From: Vibrio pelagius
GTDB taxonomy: Bacteria; Pseudomonadota; Gammaproteobacteria; Enterobacterales; Vibrionaceae
Direction: 5' to 3'
DNA: 64,000 bases
Assembly: GCF_024347575.1 (NCBI RefSeq)
Contig: NZ_AP025503.1
Span: 1,984,001 to 2,048,000 of the forward strand
Shown one piece after another: positions 60,160 through 64,000 of this stretch (its first letter is position 1; each line of letters begins with the position of its first letter). The notes beneath the pieces were generated by a model that saw only the letters and a list, made by a program, of their open reading frames with translations, did not search any database and was not told the origin of the DNA. The translations under genes and the position numbers were made by a program.

Positions 60160-61198
60160 CGTAGAACATGTCATCTTTCGTTGGACGAGCCGCAACGCGC
60201 TCAACCACTCGATCTAACAGTTCGTTTTCTTGAATTTCGTCTGGCTTTTGAGCCACTTCTTGGCTATTGATACCCAGTTTCTTGAATAGCTGCATATCGG
60301 TGTCTTCATCTGGGTTTGGTGTAGTCAGTAGCTTACAACCGTAGAAGATAGAGTTGGCTCCCGCCATAAAGCACATCGCTTGCATCTGTTCATTCATGTT
60401 TTCACGACCTGCAGACAGGCGAACCGCCGATTTCGGCATCATGATACGAGCAATTGCAATAAGCTTGATAAAGTCGAAAGGTTCTACGTCATCGACGTTT
60501 TCCATCGGCGTACCTTTCACTTTTACTAGCATGTTGATTGGCACACTTTCTGGATGAACAGGGAGGTTTGCAAGTTCAACAAGTAAGCCGGCACGGTCAT
60601 TGGTGCTTTCACCCATACCGATGATACCGCCAGAACAGATCTTCATGCCTGCATCACGAACGTGAGATAAGGTATCTAGACGGTCTTGGTAAGTACGAGT
60701 CGTAATGATGCTACCGTAGAACTCAGGAGAGGTATCCAGGTTGTGGTTGTAGTAATCCAAGCCTGCGTCCGCTAATTCACCCGCCTGCTCCGGCGTTAAC
60801 ATGCCCAGCGTCATACAAGTTTCTAGACCCATACCTTTTACGCCTTTGATCATTTCTGTTAGATGAGGCATATCACGCTCTTTCGGATTCTTCCACGCAG
60901 CACCCATACAGAAACGCGTAGAGCCTGCGTTTTTCGCTTTTTGAGCCGCATCGAGCACGCGTTCAACTTCCATCAAACGCTCTTTATCAACATCAGTGCG
61001 GTAGTGAGCACTTTGTGGACAGTATTTACAGTCTTCTGGACAAGCACCAGTTTTAATAGAAAGAAGTGTACTCACCTGCACGTGGTTGTGCAGTTGGTAC
61101 TGTCTATGAACAAGTTGAGCTTCAAACATCAAATCCATAAACGGTTTTTCAAGCAGAGCCTTTACTTCAGCTACTGTCCAGTTATGACGAACTTCCAC
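60146..61198 (-). CDS. bioB: Biotin synthase
   Basis: BioB is the radical-SAM enzyme that inserts sulphur into dethiobiotin. The radical-SAM cluster motif is CPEDCKYC, and a second Fe-S cluster is held by further Cys and the Arg of RLSAGREN. I choose GTG 61198 ([16 protein letters not shown]), with AAGGA 8 bases upstream; the product then has the usual 350 residues. An ATG at 61255 would add an unusual basic N-terminus. It is the first gene of bioBFCD. Confidence 0.95.
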   Translation of the reverse strand: MEVRHNWTVAEVKALLEKPFMDLMFEAQLVHRQYQLHNHVQVSTLLSIKTGACPEDCKYCPQSAHYRTDVDKERLMEVERVLDAAQKAKNAGSTRFCMGAAWKNPKERDMPHLTEMIKGVKGMGLETCMTLGMLTPEQAGELADAGLDYYNHNLDTSPEFYGSIITTRTYQDRLDTLSHVRDAGMKICSGGIIGMGESTNDRAGLLVELANLPVHPESVPINMLVKVKGTPMENVDDVEPFDFIKLIAIARIMMPKSAVRLSAGRENMNEQMQAMCFMAGANSIFYGCKLLTTPNPDEDTDMQLFKKLGINSQEVAQKPDEIQENELLDRVVERVAARPTKDDMFYDASV

Positions 61199-61289
61199 GT
61201 GTCGATCCTTTTCTTTTATCTTATTTTTGCGCAAATCCAGTTTGAGGTTTTGCATTTATGCTTGGCTAGTCTACCGACAAGCTTTAGAC

Positions 61290-61322
61290 TGTCAACACAT
61301 TGATAAAAACAAAAGTTTACAA
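61290..61322. promoter_or_regulatory. Candidate BirA (biotin repressor) operator between bioB and bioA
   Basis: TGTCAAC and GTTTACAA are inverted half-sites like the BirA operator arms TTGTAAACC/GGTTTACAA. They lie between the divergent bioB and bioA starts, where BirA acts in gammaproteobacteria. The left arm has a mismatch and the spacer is 18 bases between the seven-base arms. Confidence 0.5.
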
Positions 61323-61360
61323 CTGGTTAATATTTAATCAAACCAAATATGGAAATCGCT

Positions 61361-62638
61361 ATGGATCTCGCCTTTGATCGCCAGCACATCTGGCATCCCT
61401 ACACTTCGACCCTCACACCTCTGACCTGCTATCCGGTTGTGGGAGCCAAAGGGGTTTTACTCGAAATGGAAGATGGGAAGCGAGTCATTGATGGTATGTC
61501 TTCTTGGTGGTCCACCATTCATGGATACAACCACCCGGTGTTAAATGACGCTGCGCACAGTCAAATCGATAAAGTCTCACATGTTATGTTCGGTGGTATT
61601 ACTCACCAGCCGGCAATCGACCTATGTAAGAAGCTGCTAAAGCTCGCACCTAGTAATTTGGAACATGTATTTTTGGCAGACTCGGGCTCAGTCGCTGTTG
61701 AGGTGAGTTTAAAGATGGCGTTGCAGTACTGGCATGCAAAAGGACAACCGCGCTCCAAATTCTTAACACTAAGAGATGGCTACCATGGTGACACCTTCGC
61801 TGCGATGTCCGTGACAGACCCAGAAAATTCCATGCATAGCCTGTACAAAGGGTTCCTGCCGGAACATCTCTTTGCAGCTTCTCCAACAACGGGCTTCTGG
61901 GATGAGTGGAACCCGGACGACATCAGCAACTTCAGAGAAAAACTCAGCACCCATCATCAAGAAATTGCAGCAGTGATCTTGGAGCCCATCGTGCAGGGCG
62001 CCGGCGGGATGCGTATCTATCATCCAGAGTTTCTAAAACAGGTGAGAGGACTGTGTGATGAATTCGGTGTGCTGTTAATTCTTGACGAAATTGCCACAGG
62101 CTTTGGCCGCACGGGTAAGCTGTTTGCCTGTGAGCATGCCGATATTCAACCGGACATTCTATGTGTCGGCAAAGCACTGACTGGGGGGTATATGACCCTT
62201 TCCGCAACGCTTGCAAGCAAAGAGGTTGCTGATACTGTGTGTGGCGGTGAAGCCGGATGTTTTATGCACGGTCCTACCTTCATGGGCAACCCACTCGCGT
62301 GTGCCGTTGGTGCCGCAAGTCTTGGGTTAATCGAACAAGGTGATTGGCAGTTACAGACGAAACAGATCGAATCACTTTTCTCAGAGCTGCTTCCAAAACT
62401 CAAACAACATGAGTTGGTCAAAGACGTTCGTTGGTTGGGCGCGATCGGTGTCGTGGAGACTCACACACCCGTTGATATGGAAGCAATACAAGCCCACTTT
62501 GTTGAACAAGGGGTGTGGATCCGACCTTTCGGGAAACTGATTTATATGATGCCTCCATTTATCAGCGAATCGCATCATATCGAGAAATTAGTCACCGCCA
62601 TTGATAGTGCACTCCAACGACCAGAGTGTTTTCAATAA
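61361..62638 (+). CDS. bioA: Adenosylmethionine-8-amino-7-oxononanoate aminotransferase
   Basis: BioA is a PLP transaminase that uses SAM as amino donor to make DAPA. LILDEIATGFGRTGKLFACEH and the PLP lysine in CVGKALTGGYM are the class III signature, and DRQHIWHPYTS the BioA N-terminus. ATG 61361 is preceded by GGAAA at 6 bases; ATG 61349 would add four residues. It is divergent from bioBFCD. Confidence 0.96.
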   Translation: MDLAFDRQHIWHPYTSTLTPLTCYPVVGAKGVLLEMEDGKRVIDGMSSWWSTIHGYNHPVLNDAAHSQIDKVSHVMFGGITHQPAIDLCKKLLKLAPSNLEHVFLADSGSVAVEVSLKMALQYWHAKGQPRSKFLTLRDGYHGDTFAAMSVTDPENSMHSLYKGFLPEHLFAASPTTGFWDEWNPDDISNFREKLSTHHQEIAAVILEPIVQGAGGMRIYHPEFLKQVRGLCDEFGVLLILDEIATGFGRTGKLFACEHADIQPDILCVGKALTGGYMTLSATLASKEVADTVCGGEAGCFMHGPTFMGNPLACAVGAASLGLIEQGDWQLQTKQIESLFSELLPKLKQHELVKDVRWLGAIGVVETHTPVDMEAIQAHFVEQGVWIRPFGKLIYMMPPFISESHHIEKLVTAIDSALQRPECFQ

Positions 62639-62677
62639 CCTAACAACTTTTAACAATGGTTAGATTCAGGCAATAAA

Positions 62678-62701
62678 AAACCCAGCGCGCAGGCTGGGTT
62701 T
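62678..62701. terminator. Bidirectional terminator between bioA and serS
   Basis: AAACCCAGC pairs with GCTGGGTTT around a 6-base loop, with an A-tract on the left. It lies between the convergent bioA and serS ends. Confidence 0.88.
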
Positions 62702-62720
62702 CAATTCAAAGGTTAAATCA

Positions 62721-64000
<1,280 letters not shown>

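Overview
The window looks like a stretch of core chromosome from a marine gammaproteobacterium of the genus Vibrio (or close Vibrionaceae). The evidence is the gene content and order: a two-adaptor RND pump next to pspCBA/pspF and sapABCDF, torECA, and a his operon followed by a lysine-riboswitch NhaC-type transporter, hns, gsk, mnmA-hflD-purB, htpX and the bio cluster. Gene density is high, most units end in clean hairpin terminators, and I see no prophage, integron, IS element, CRISPR array, tRNA or rRNA. One gene at each edge is cut by the window: a membrane-protein tail at 1-114 and serS at the right end.

Left part (1-24 kb). RNA modification enzymes (a RlmI-like methyltransferase and a RluA-family pseudouridine synthase) precede a sodium-dependent NSS transporter, cardiolipin synthase, a 177-bp element with terminal inverted repeats, metC and tag. 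Next comes a cell-envelope block: the VexIJK-type efflux operon, the phage-shock genes pspABC with divergent pspF (sigma-54 promoter and IHF site between them), and the sapABCDF peptide-uptake operon. sapA is preceded by a possible 21-codon leader whose stop overlaps its start. A DUF2927 protein, a DUF2750 protein, Mn-dependent pyrophosphatase and a probably truncated or frameshifted metal-exporter-like gene with a Fur-like box follow.

Middle (24-39.8 kb). The anaerobic TMAO respiration operon torECA, a solitary fetB-type permease, and focA lie together, with a pair of head-to-head DnaA-box sequences between fetB and focA. Then come a coiled-coil lipoprotein of unknown role, a TIGR02647-type protein, an SDR-fold/YdcF pair, tdk, cysS, ppiB-lpxH, an EAL-HDOD protein and ychJ.

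Right part (39.8-64 kb). The complete hisGDCBHAFI operon runs on the minus strand, with promoter, His-rich leader peptide (five consecutive His codons) and attenuator. A lysine riboswitch controls the NhaC-family transporter. hns follows. gsk and purB both carry PurR-type palindromes, which suggests coordinated purine salvage and synthesis. mnmA-hflD, htpX, an unlisted 55-residue ORF, the bioBFCD operon divergent from bioA with a BirA-like operator, and serS complete the window.

No clearly new multi-gene system is visible. The points most worth checking are the sapA leader, the inverted DnaA boxes, the MITE-like element, the damaged exporter gene, the unknown coiled-coil lipoprotein and the small 55-residue ORF.
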